From an uncultured Christensenellaceae bacterium (GTDB lineage: Bacteria > Bacillota > Clostridia > Christensenellales > Pumilibacteraceae), in the NCBI GenBank assembly GCA_910588155.1, contig CAJUPB010000012.1:11356-75355 (forward strand): a stretch of DNA of 64,000 bases, in the 5' to 3' direction. Each line of letters opens with the position of its first letter. The stretch's first letter is position 1. The position numbers and the translations under genes are program-made. This document shows positions 26,047 to 31,930 of the stretch, piece after piece. The notes under the pieces were generated by a model that was given only the letters and a program-made list of their open reading frames with translations, made no database searches and had not been told where the DNA came from.

Positions 26047-26733
26047 TTGAAAAAGAGAGTAACGGCAATCGCTCTGTCGGTTTGTCTTTGCTTTTTCGCT
26101 CTTGCCGCGGCGGGCATCACGAGCGCGGAAGCGAAAAACATAATCAAGGGCGACACGAAACAGAACATAACCGCAGTGCAGACGCGGCTTAAAGAGCTGG
26201 GATATTATAAGATTAAAGTGGACGGAATTTGGGGAAGCAAGACGCTTGCCGCCGTCAAGAATTTCCAGCGCGACTACGGTTTGACCGTGGACGGCATAGT
26301 GGGCAAGAACACCGAGAAAGCGTTGAAAATAACGTTGTCCGGCGGCTCTTCGTCGTCTACGTCGTCAGGCAATATAAGTTCGTCGAATTTGAATCTTTTG
26401 GCGAGGTGCGTGTATGCGGAGGCCAGGGGAGAGCCCTATACGGGTCAAGTCGCCGTTGCCGCCGTTGTGCTTAACCGCGTTCGCAGTTCGAAGTTCCCCA
26501 ACAGTATATCGGGCGTCATATATCAGCCTTTGGCTTTCACCGCCGTTGCGGACGGGCAAATAAACCTGACCCCGAACGACACCGCATATAAGGCCGCGAA
26601 AGACGCTTTAAACGGCTGGGACCCCACAAACGGCTGTTTATACTACTACAACCCGGCAACCGCCACAAGCAAGTGGATATGGTCTTTGAAAGTTGAGTTG
26701 AAGATAGGCAAGCACCATTTTGCCAGAGGCTGA
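26047..26733 (+). CDS. sleB: Spore cortex-lytic enzyme SleB
   Basis: SleB degrades cortex peptidoglycan during germination as a lytic transglycosylase. The 228-residue protein has a signal peptide ending near ITSAEA (residues 1-29), a peptidoglycan-binding domain (NITAVQTRLKELGYYKIKVDGIWG...), a Ser/Gly linker, and the hydrolase_2 domain from LARCVYAEARGEPYTGQVAVAAVVLN to the end, where the Glu in YAEARGE is the expected catalytic acid. Start TTG 26047 is chosen from GGGAGGT nine bases upstream. The partner ypeB follows directly, the usual pairing in spore formers, where the two proteins need each other for stability in the spore. Confidence 0.94.
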   Translation: MKKRVTAIALSVCLCFFALAAAGITSAEAKNIIKGDTKQNITAVQTRLKELGYYKIKVDGIWGSKTLAAVKNFQRDYGLTVDGIVGKNTEKALKITLSGGSSSSTSSGNISSSNLNLLARCVYAEARGEPYTGQVAVAAVVLNRVRSSKFPNSISGVIYQPLAFTAVADGQINLTPNDTAYKAAKDALNGWDPTNGCLYYYNPATATSKWIWSLKVELKIGKHHFARG

Positions 26734-26766
26734 AACTCGGTTAATTTGATTTTAAGGAGCAGGAAT

Positions 26767-28107
26767 ATGAGAGATTACGACTCTTACAGTGTCGCCGCAA
26801 CCGAAAGCATAGTTCGGAAAAAGAGCGGTGCAAGAATGATTTATATAGGAATCATAGTCGGGCTTGCTGTGATGCTTGCCGCTATGACCGCGGCATTTGT
26901 CGCAAGAGATTTCGGAAAAAACAGCGCCGAAGCCAGATTGAACGACTACTATTTCGAATCGGTCAGCGAGCTGTCCGACAGCGTGGACGAGGTTGTGCTT
27001 AACCTGTCCAAACTTTCGCTGAATATGAGCAGAGCCACAACGAGCGAGACACTGAACGAGCTTTCCACTTATGCTTCGGAAGGCGCGAGCGCGCTTTCCC
27101 GTCTTCCGATAGACGGCGAGAGAACTTATCCCGCGATGAAACTTTTGAACCAAATAGTGGACTTTGCGGCGGCTTATAACAGCGCCGTCGGACGCGGATA
27201 CGATACGGACGGATACGTCAAGAGCGCGGCGAAGTTCAGACGCGCGGCGGAAACGTTGCAGCAGAGAGTGGACGAAATGGAAGAGATTTCGAGAAGAAAC
27301 GGCAGAATCACAAGCGACTTTTTCTCGCCTTCGAATATGGCGGTCGGCGACGACAGACAGGAGGTCACGCCCGATTATCCCGAAATGATTTACGACGGTC
27401 CGTTTTCCGACGGCAAACTGCCGACTTCTTTCAAGAGCTTGGAGAATATGGAGGAAGTGACCGAAGAGGAAGCGCTGTATCGTTTCGGACAGTTGCTGAA
27501 TGTGAGCGGAGCAAAAATAATCGGTCACAGCAGCGAACCAGACGCCTACGAGATTGAGGCGGGCGACGCCTACGGCTCTGTGTCCGTCAAAGGCGGTATG
27601 TTTCTGTCGCTGTCCATCGCAGACAGAACGGGCGACGAAGTGAATCTGGACGAAGAAGACGCGTATATCCACGCAGAGGAATATGCCGCAAAACTCGGTT
27701 ACGGCGATTTAACCCCCGTCTGGTATCTCAAAAGCGGCAGCGTCGCATATATCAATATGACGCCTACTGTCGGGGACACGATTTTGTATACCGACCTCGT
27801 CAAGGTGAAAATATCGCTTACGGACGGCACGCTGCTGGGGCTGGAAGCGACGGGATATTGCCGCAACCACATTGAAAGAGACATTTCCGCAGTCATAAGC
27901 GAGAGAACCGCGGCAGAACTTTCGGGTATCGATTACGACTCCGTGCGCCTTTGCGTCATTCCCGACAAGGAGACGGAAGCGGTGTGCTACGAAGTTCACG
28001 GAACATTCGACGAAATGGAATTTTACGTGTATGTCGACGCAGTTACGGGAGAGAGAGTCAAGGCTCTGAAAGTTGTGAACAGCTACGGCGGCAGACTCAC
28101 CGCTTGA
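26767..28107 (+). CDS. ypeB: Germination protein YpeB
   Basis: YpeB accompanies SleB in the spore and is required for its localisation and control. The 446-residue protein has one N-terminal membrane segment (about residues 25-45), a helical YpeB domain (SELSDSVDEVVLNLSKLSLNMSRA...) and C-terminal PepSY-type repeats, including DEEDAYIHAEEYAAKLGYGDL and DSVRLCVIPDKETEAVCYEVHG. The ATG at 26767 follows AAGGAGC; an in-frame start 21 bases earlier lies on the wrong side of that site. The gene is 33 bases after sleB, as an operon. The last codons overlap the promoter of the next gene. Confidence 0.93.
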   Translation: MRDYDSYSVAATESIVRKKSGARMIYIGIIVGLAVMLAAMTAAFVARDFGKNSAEARLNDYYFESVSELSDSVDEVVLNLSKLSLNMSRATTSETLNELSTYASEGASALSRLPIDGERTYPAMKLLNQIVDFAAAYNSAVGRGYDTDGYVKSAAKFRRAAETLQQRVDEMEEISRRNGRITSDFFSPSNMAVGDDRQEVTPDYPEMIYDGPFSDGKLPTSFKSLENMEEVTEEEALYRFGQLLNVSGAKIIGHSSEPDAYEIEAGDAYGSVSVKGGMFLSLSIADRTGDEVNLDEEDAYIHAEEYAAKLGYGDLTPVWYLKSGSVAYINMTPTVGDTILYTDLVKVKISLTDGTLLGLEATGYCRNHIERDISAVISERTAAELSGIDYDSVRLCVIPDKETEAVCYEVHGTFDEMEFYVYVDAVTGERVKALKVVNSYGGRLTA

Positions 28108-28132
28108 CAACGGAGCGGAAGGCGGTTATAAT
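28104..28132 (+). promoter_or_regulatory. Consensus sigma-A promoter of the thioredoxin reductase-like gene
   Basis: TTGACA (28104-28109) and TATAAT (28127-28132), 17 bases apart, a perfect consensus. The -35 box overlaps the ypeB stop codon. Confidence 0.9.
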
Positions 28133-28165
28133 ATAGATAACGCTTTTCGAGGAGTGAAAGATTTG

Positions 28166-29059
28166 ATGAAGAATTATGACGCGGTTATCATAGGCGCGGG
28201 ACCTGCGGGACTTACCGCAGCGATGTATCTTGCGAGAGCCAACAAAAAGACTGCGATTTTCGAAAAACTGACGGCGGGCGGAAAGCTCGCCGTTACTCCC
28301 GTTATCGAGAACTATCCCGGTGCGGAAAGCGAAGACGGCTTTACCATTGCCGAAACTATGCGCAGTCAGGCGGAAAAGTGCGGTGCGGAATTTGTTTATG
28401 CCGAAATTTCCGCCGTCGATTTCAGGGAACTTACCGTTACCGCAGGCGGAGAAACCTACGCCGCGTCGGCAATCGTAATCGCAACGGGCGCAAAGAGCGG
28501 AAAGCTCGGGCTTTCGGGAGAAAAGGAACTTTCGGGTAACGGCGTCAGCTATTGCGCGGTGTGCGACGGTGCGCTTTTCAGAGGCAAAGACGTTGTTCTC
28601 GCGGGAGCGGGCGACCGTGCGCTTAAAGACCTGAACTATCTTGCGGGGATTTGCAGAAAGGTGTATTTCGTAACGCCCAACGCGTTTGGCGACAATAAGT
28701 GGGACAACGTAGAGATTTTGGAAAAATCCGAAGTCACAAGGCTTGTCGGCAAGCCGCTGGAAAAAATCGTCGTGTCGGGACTTGGGACGGAACGCGAGAT
28801 TGAAACGCCCGCTCTTTTCGTGGACGTGGGGATAAAGCCCGACGGCAGGATATTTGCGGGTGAGCTGGAAACCGACACAAACGGTTTTATTCTGACCGAC
28901 GAGAATATGAGAACGAGTGTGAAAGGCGTTTTTGCAGCGGGCGACGTGCGCTCGAAAACATTGCGTCAGGTCGTGACTGCGGCGGGCGACGGCGCGATTG
29001 CGGCAATGAGCGCAATCAAGGAAATGTCGCAAAACCGCAAGGCGGCGAAAAAAAATTAA
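28166..29059 (+). CDS. Thioredoxin reductase-like FAD/NAD(P)-dependent oxidoreductase
   Basis: A 297-residue flavoprotein of the thioredoxin reductase family, which passes electrons from NAD(P)H through FAD to a redox cysteine pair and on to a thioredoxin-like partner. The FAD loop is AVIIGAGPAGLTAAMYLARA, the redox pair is C130 and C133 in SYCAVCDGALF (usually CATC), the nicotinamide-nucleotide loop is VVLAGAGDRALKD, and the C-terminal FAD motif is GVFAAGDVRSKTLRQVVTAAGDG. All catalytic parts are present. GAGGAG lies 11 bases before the ATG at 28166; a TTG at 28163 is a close alternative. No thioredoxin gene is in the window. Confidence 0.88.
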   Translation: MKNYDAVIIGAGPAGLTAAMYLARANKKTAIFEKLTAGGKLAVTPVIENYPGAESEDGFTIAETMRSQAEKCGAEFVYAEISAVDFRELTVTAGGETYAASAIVIATGAKSGKLGLSGEKELSGNGVSYCAVCDGALFRGKDVVLAGAGDRALKDLNYLAGICRKVYFVTPNAFGDNKWDNVEILEKSEVTRLVGKPLEKIVVSGLGTEREIETPALFVDVGIKPDGRIFAGELETDTNGFILTDENMRTSVKGVFAAGDVRSKTLRQVVTAAGDGAIAAMSAIKEMSQNRKAAKKN

Positions 29060-29109
29060 AAAACAACGCAAATATAGGTGCAAAAATCATATTTTTGTGT
29101 TATTATATA

Positions 29110-29274
29110 GTAGCGGTAGATATTACCGACTATTCCTTTAAGGAGGGGCGATATAATGGAAGACGGACACAGTCCACGAAATGAAAGTGATTGCCCCGCC
29201 TTGACGGTTTTTTAAAACTTCAAGGATTGTTTTTGCGCGGGGCGGTCTGCTTTAAAGTAGGACGTCCTTTTTTA
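29110..29274 (+). promoter_or_regulatory. Structured leader with two mutually exclusive hairpins upstream of corA
   Basis: A hairpin (GGTA-gatat-TACC, from 29115) is followed by two competing stems. Stem A pairs GGGGCGAT (29145-29152) with ATTGCCCC (29190-29197) and would hide the SD of a small ORF. Stem B pairs GCCCCGC (29193-29199) with GCGGGGC (29237-29243), with CTTGA/TCAAG inside. They share bases and cannot form together. A weak hairpin followed by six T (29254-29273) could be the terminator that the switch controls. It matches no riboswitch class I know, including the magnesium M-box. Confidence 0.5.
29156..29215 (+). CDS. 19-residue leader peptide ORF upstream of corA
   Basis: AAGGAGGGG (29140-29148) lies 7 bases before an ATG that opens the peptide MEDGHSPRNESDCPALTVF, with the stop at 29213-29215. 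The SD is stronger than that of most genes in the window, while corA itself has none that is clear. The 3' part of the ORF forms the left arm of stem B, so its translation could decide which hairpin forms. There is no homologue I recognise; it may be a regulatory leader peptide rather than a functional protein. Confidence 0.45.
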   Translation: MEDGHSPRNESDCPALTVF

Positions 29275-29294
29275 TGTTTCGCGGATAGTTAGTT

Positions 29295-30239
29295 ATGAAA
29301 GACATTTACGTAATGAAAAGCGGCGCAAGGGCGCTTGAACAGGTTCAGAGCGTGACTTCCGGCTGCTGGATAAACCTCGAAAATCCGTCCGATAAGGAAA
29401 TCGAAGAAACTTCGGCGGCTACGGGAATTCCCGAAGATATGCTTAAAGCCGCGCTGGACGAGGAAGAACGCGCGCACATCGAAACCGACGACGGCTGCAC
29501 TTTGATTCTTGTCGACATACCCGTTATGAGCGGCGACAAAGATTGGTATGTGTATTCCACTTTGCCGCTTGCTATGGTCTATAACGACTCGTATTTCGTC
29601 ACGGTCTGCTTGCGCGACACCGCGGTGTTAGGCGATTTCATCGACCACCGCGTCAAGAATTTCGATTTGAATAAACGCACACGCTTTGTGTATCAGATTT
29701 TGTATGTGAACGCAATAAAGTTTTTGGGTTATCTCAAACAGATTGACAAGACGTCTTCGCGCGTTCAACAGCATTTGCACCGCTCTATGAAAAACAAGGA
29801 ACTTATACAATTGCTTGACCTCGAAAAAGCCCTTGTATATTTTTCCACGTCTCTGAATTCCAACCAAATAGTTATCGACAGATTGAAAAGCCTTTCCACG
29901 CTCAAACATTTCGAGGACGACAACGACATAATCGACGACGTAATAGTCGAGAACAAACAGGCGATTGAAATGGCGACGATATACCGCGACATTATGGGCG
30001 GCACGATGGATGCGTTTGCGTCCGTCATCGGAAACAATCAGAACATCGTTATGAAACTCTTGGCGGCGATAACGATTTGTATGACGATACCGACGATTAT
30101 AGCGTCGTTTTGGGGAATGAACGTCGCCGTGCCTTTCGCAGATTTGCCGGGGCTGGCGGGATTCTTTATCATTGTCGGCATAACGATTGCCGTGCTTGTC
30201 CCCGTCGTTATCATTATGTTCCGAAAACGAATGTTTTAG
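29295..30239 (+). CDS. corA: CorA-family magnesium (divalent cation) transporter
   Basis: CorA proteins form pentameric channels for Mg2+ and other divalent cations. The 314-residue protein has a long cytoplasmic N-terminal domain (to about residue 250), with the stalk helix around NKQAIEMATIYRDIMGGTMDAFASVIGNN, and two membrane helices at the C-terminus. The signature loop FWGMNVAVPF contains the GMN motif between the helices, and a basic end (RKRMF) faces the cytoplasm. The ATG at 29295 has no obvious SD; its translation or transcription may depend on the structured leader upstream. The next gene follows after 15 bases. Confidence 0.93.
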   Translation: MKDIYVMKSGARALEQVQSVTSGCWINLENPSDKEIEETSAATGIPEDMLKAALDEEERAHIETDDGCTLILVDIPVMSGDKDWYVYSTLPLAMVYNDSYFVTVCLRDTAVLGDFIDHRVKNFDLNKRTRFVYQILYVNAIKFLGYLKQIDKTSSRVQQHLHRSMKNKELIQLLDLEKALVYFSTSLNSNQIVIDRLKSLSTLKHFEDDNDIIDDVIVENKQAIEMATIYRDIMGGTMDAFASVIGNNQNIVMKLLAAITICMTIPTIIASFWGMNVAVPFADLPGLAGFFIIVGITIAVLVPVVIIMFRKRMF

Positions 30240-30254
30240 CGAGGTAATATTTTT

Positions 30255-30446
30255 ATGCCATTGATTGAGTTAAAGTGCGCCGAATGCGGATACGAAAGCG
30301 AAGAGCTTGTCGCGGCAAACGGCAAATATCCGAAGTGCGAAAAGTGCGGCGGCAAAATGCAACAGAACTATAACGGGACTCTGAAAGTCAATTCCGTCAA
30401 GAAACATAACTGCAACGGCGATTGCAAGCATTGCGGCGGTTGCTGA
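30255..30446 (+). CDS. Small zinc-ribbon protein (FmdB-like) with Cys-rich tail
   Basis: A 63-residue protein with a CxxC...CxxC zinc ribbon (CAEC at residues 9-12, CEKC at about 28-31) of the FmdB-like type, preceded by MPLIELK. A second Cys cluster ends the chain: CNGDCKHCGGC, four cysteines in the last 11 residues, which could hold another metal ion or an iron-sulfur centre. The role of such proteins is unknown. It lies between corA and a nitroreductase with short gaps (15 and 18 bases), so the three form an operon. GCGAGGTAAT precedes the ATG. Confidence 0.7.
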   Translation: MPLIELKCAECGYESEELVAANGKYPKCEKCGGKMQQNYNGTLKVNSVKKHNCNGDCKHCGGC

Positions 30447-30464
30447 TATCAAAAAGGAGTATAT

Positions 30465-31028
30465 ATGAATTCCGTAATCAAGACGATATTGGAAAGACGC
30501 AGCACGCGTTCATTCGACACGGCAAAGACGGTGCAGGAAAGCCTTTTGACCGAGATAGTAAAGGCGGGAGCGTATGCGCCCAGCGCAATGAACAGACAGG
30601 CGTGGCACTTTTCCGTTGTGGAAAACAAAGAGTTGCTTTTGAGGCTGAATGCGGCTGTCAAGGCCTTGGCTTCCGAATCGGAAGAGGAGAGGATAAGGGC
30701 GCGCTCGTCGGACGACACATATAATTTTTATTACAGTGCGCCCGCGCTTATCATTGTGTCTATGTCCGAAAACGCACTGTATCCGAGAGAGGACGCAGGC
30801 TGCGCGATGGAAAATATGATGCTTGCCGCGACGTCGCTTTCTCTCGGTTCTTGCTGGATAAACCAGCTCGGAAACGGCGCAAGCGAAAATGCGGGCGTCA
30901 GAGCCGTTCTCGACGAAATGGGCGTTCCGAAACAGAACAGTGTCTATGCCGCTCTTGCGGTCGGTTACGCGCTTAAAAGCTCGCCGCTCAAAGACCGCGC
31001 CCACGGCATTGTCAATTTCGTAAAATAA
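30465..31028 (+). CDS. Nitroreductase-family FMN oxidoreductase
   Basis: A 187-residue protein of the nitroreductase family, homodimeric flavoenzymes that use NAD(P)H to reduce nitro compounds, quinones or flavins. Family features are the start IKTILERRSTRSFDTA, the FMN-binding APSAMNRQAWHFSVVE, the CAMENMMLAATSLSLGSCWI helix and the ending ALAVGYALKSSPLKDRAHGIVNFV. AAAAAGGAG lies before the ATG. It is the last gene of the corA operon, closed by a perfect terminator. Substrate is not deducible. Confidence 0.9.
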   Translation: MNSVIKTILERRSTRSFDTAKTVQESLLTEIVKAGAYAPSAMNRQAWHFSVVENKELLLRLNAAVKALASESEEERIRARSSDDTYNFYYSAPALIIVSMSENALYPREDAGCAMENMMLAATSLSLGSCWINQLGNGASENAGVRAVLDEMGVPKQNSVYAALAVGYALKSSPLKDRAHGIVNFVK

Positions 31029-31040
31029 TTTTGAAAACAA

Positions 31041-31071
31041 AAACGGCGTACCGCAATCGGTACGCCGTTTT
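31041..31071. terminator. Strong bidirectional terminator
   Basis: A perfect 13-base stem, AAACGGCGTACCG with CGGTACGCCGTTT around CAAT, lies between convergent genes (nitroreductase and the XRE gene) and has A and T runs on either side. Confidence 0.93.
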
Positions 31072-31284
31072 CTACTTGTCGTTAGTGTCCCGTCCTATCA
31101 ATTCGTCAAGAGAAATACCGTAGTAATCTGCCATTGAAACGCAAAAAGAAATACTTGGTTCTACTGTATTGCTTTCCCATCTGCTGATATTTTGCTGTGA
31201 CGTTTTAATGAGTTTTGCCAAATCGGTTTGACTCAATTTTGCGTTTTGCCTGTGATATTTAAATTCGTTTCCGTAATTTGCCAT
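31072..31284 (-). CDS. Small XRE-family repressor
   Basis: A 70-residue protein that is almost only a helix-turn-helix domain of the XRE / lambda Cro type: FKYHRQNAKLSQTDLAKLIKTSQQNISRWESNTVEP, then VSMADYYGISLDELIGRD. On the minus strand AAGGAGTTGACT precedes the ATG at 31284; a TTG six bases earlier is too close to the SD. The 104-base gap to the divergent gene contains three near-identical palindromes placed in both promoters, so it most likely represses itself and the two small Cys-rich genes opposite. It may be a phage-derived or toxin-antitoxin-like switch. Confidence 0.88.
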   Translation of the reverse strand: MANYGNEFKYHRQNAKLSQTDLAKLIKTSQQNISRWESNTVEPSISFCVSMADYYGISLDELIGRDTNDK

Positions 31285-31301
31285 AGTCAACTCCTTAAAT
31301 T

Positions 31302-31374
31302 ATTGTAACACATAATTGTGTTTTTGCTTGACTTACACATAATTGTGTGATATTATTGTTACACAAATTTGTGT
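31302..31374. promoter_or_regulatory. Divergent promoters with three palindromic operators
   Basis: Three 14-base palindromes are seen: ACACATAATTGTGT at 31308-31321, the same at 31335-31348, and ACACAAATTTGTGT at 31361-31374, at 26-27 base spacing. The first fills the spacer of a minus-strand promoter (-10 TACAAT at 31307-31302, weak -35). The second fills the 17-base spacer of a plus-strand promoter (TTGACT 31328-31333, TATTAT 31351-31356). The third lies between that -10 box and the plus-strand ribosome site. Confidence 0.85.
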
Positions 31375-31388
31375 AAGGAGAGGATAAT

Positions 31389-31661
31389 ATGAATAATCAA
31401 ACAGATAAGTGTTATAAATGCAGATTTTTTTGCAGGTATTACACGAGAGGCGTCAAGCAGTTTAACCGAACGAAATTCGGTTGGTGTTATAAACGGTCGG
31501 AAGTAAAGGACGCGGGCGACTGTTGCGAAATATATATTTACGAGCCATTAAAACGGGGGAGCAAAAAGTTGGTGAAAGTGTGTTTGAACGATTTGCTGAC
31601 CGAAATAAGCGAGGTCAGAAAAGTCATAGAGGCGGAAAGAGATGAGAGAAAAGAAAATTGA
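31389..31661 (+). CDS. Cys-rich small protein 1 of an XRE-controlled pair
   Basis: I do not recognise a family. The 90-residue protein has an N-terminal half with cysteines C8, C11, C15, C33, C45 and C46 in a pattern CYKCRFFCRYYTR...FGWCYKR...AGDCCEIY, suggesting a metal-binding fold, and a charged helical C-terminal half (LLTEISEVRKVIEAERDERKEN). The next gene has the same layout and spacing of cysteines, so the two appear to be paralogues. TAAGGAGAGGATAAT precedes the ATG, immediately after operator 3. No signal peptide is present. Genes of this type are found near phage-like regulators, but the function is unknown. Confidence 0.65.
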   Translation: MNNQTDKCYKCRFFCRYYTRGVKQFNRTKFGWCYKRSEVKDAGDCCEIYIYEPLKRGSKKLVKVCLNDLLTEISEVRKVIEAERDERKEN

Positions 31662-31887
31662 AAGTTGCAAAACTTGCAATGCCTGCAAACGCGTATATAC
31701 GAAAAGTTGGTATAGGTTTTGGGCGGAAAGACATTACTATTGCAAAAAGCGCGGTAAAATAGTCGACGGCGGCGGCAACTGCGGCAATTGGAAAAAAAGA
31801 AGAAACACATATAACTTGTCCGAAGCTCGTTTCGTCAGGGCGGAAGAGGACGTCAAAGCCATTGCCGAATATCTGAAAGATATATAA
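31642..31887 (+). CDS. Cys-rich small protein 2 of an XRE-controlled pair
   Basis: An 81-residue protein with cysteines C9, C12, C15, C34 and C47 in the pattern CKTCNACKRVYTK...RHYYCKKRG...GGNCGNWKK, closely parallel to the preceding protein (CxxC, third Cys, YT(R/K), aromatic-Cys-K, then D-(A/G)-G-x-C). A helical tail follows (LSEARFVRAEEDVKAIAEYLKDI). The start at 31642 overlaps the upstream gene by 20 bases, so translation is coupled. Function unknown; a zinc-binding role is inferred from the cysteines only. Confidence 0.62.
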   Translation: MREKKIESCKTCNACKRVYTKSWYRFWAERHYYCKKRGKIVDGGGNCGNWKKRRNTYNLSEARFVRAEEDVKAIAEYLKDI

Positions 31888-31914
31888 AAACGGCTCGCCG
31901 TTTAAAGCGAGCCG
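31886..31914 (-). terminator. Terminator of the giant membrane-anchored protein gene
   Basis: CGGCTCGC (31891-31898) pairs with GCGAGCCG (31907-31914). On the minus strand the stem is followed by TTTTT; on the plus strand there is no T run. Confidence 0.8.
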
Positions 31915-31930
31915 CAAAATCCGTTTGCGA

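Noticed and set aside
29081..29097. CAAAAAT-CAT-ATTTTTG inverted repeat after the thioredoxin reductase-like gene
   Set aside because: Perfect 7+7 but wholly A/T on both arms; could be a weak terminator or operator, but such repeats arise easily in A+T-rich gaps.
29060..29294. Magnesium M-box riboswitch before corA
   Set aside because: The leader is the right place, but the conserved M-box helices and loops are not present; only the competing hairpins described above are seen.
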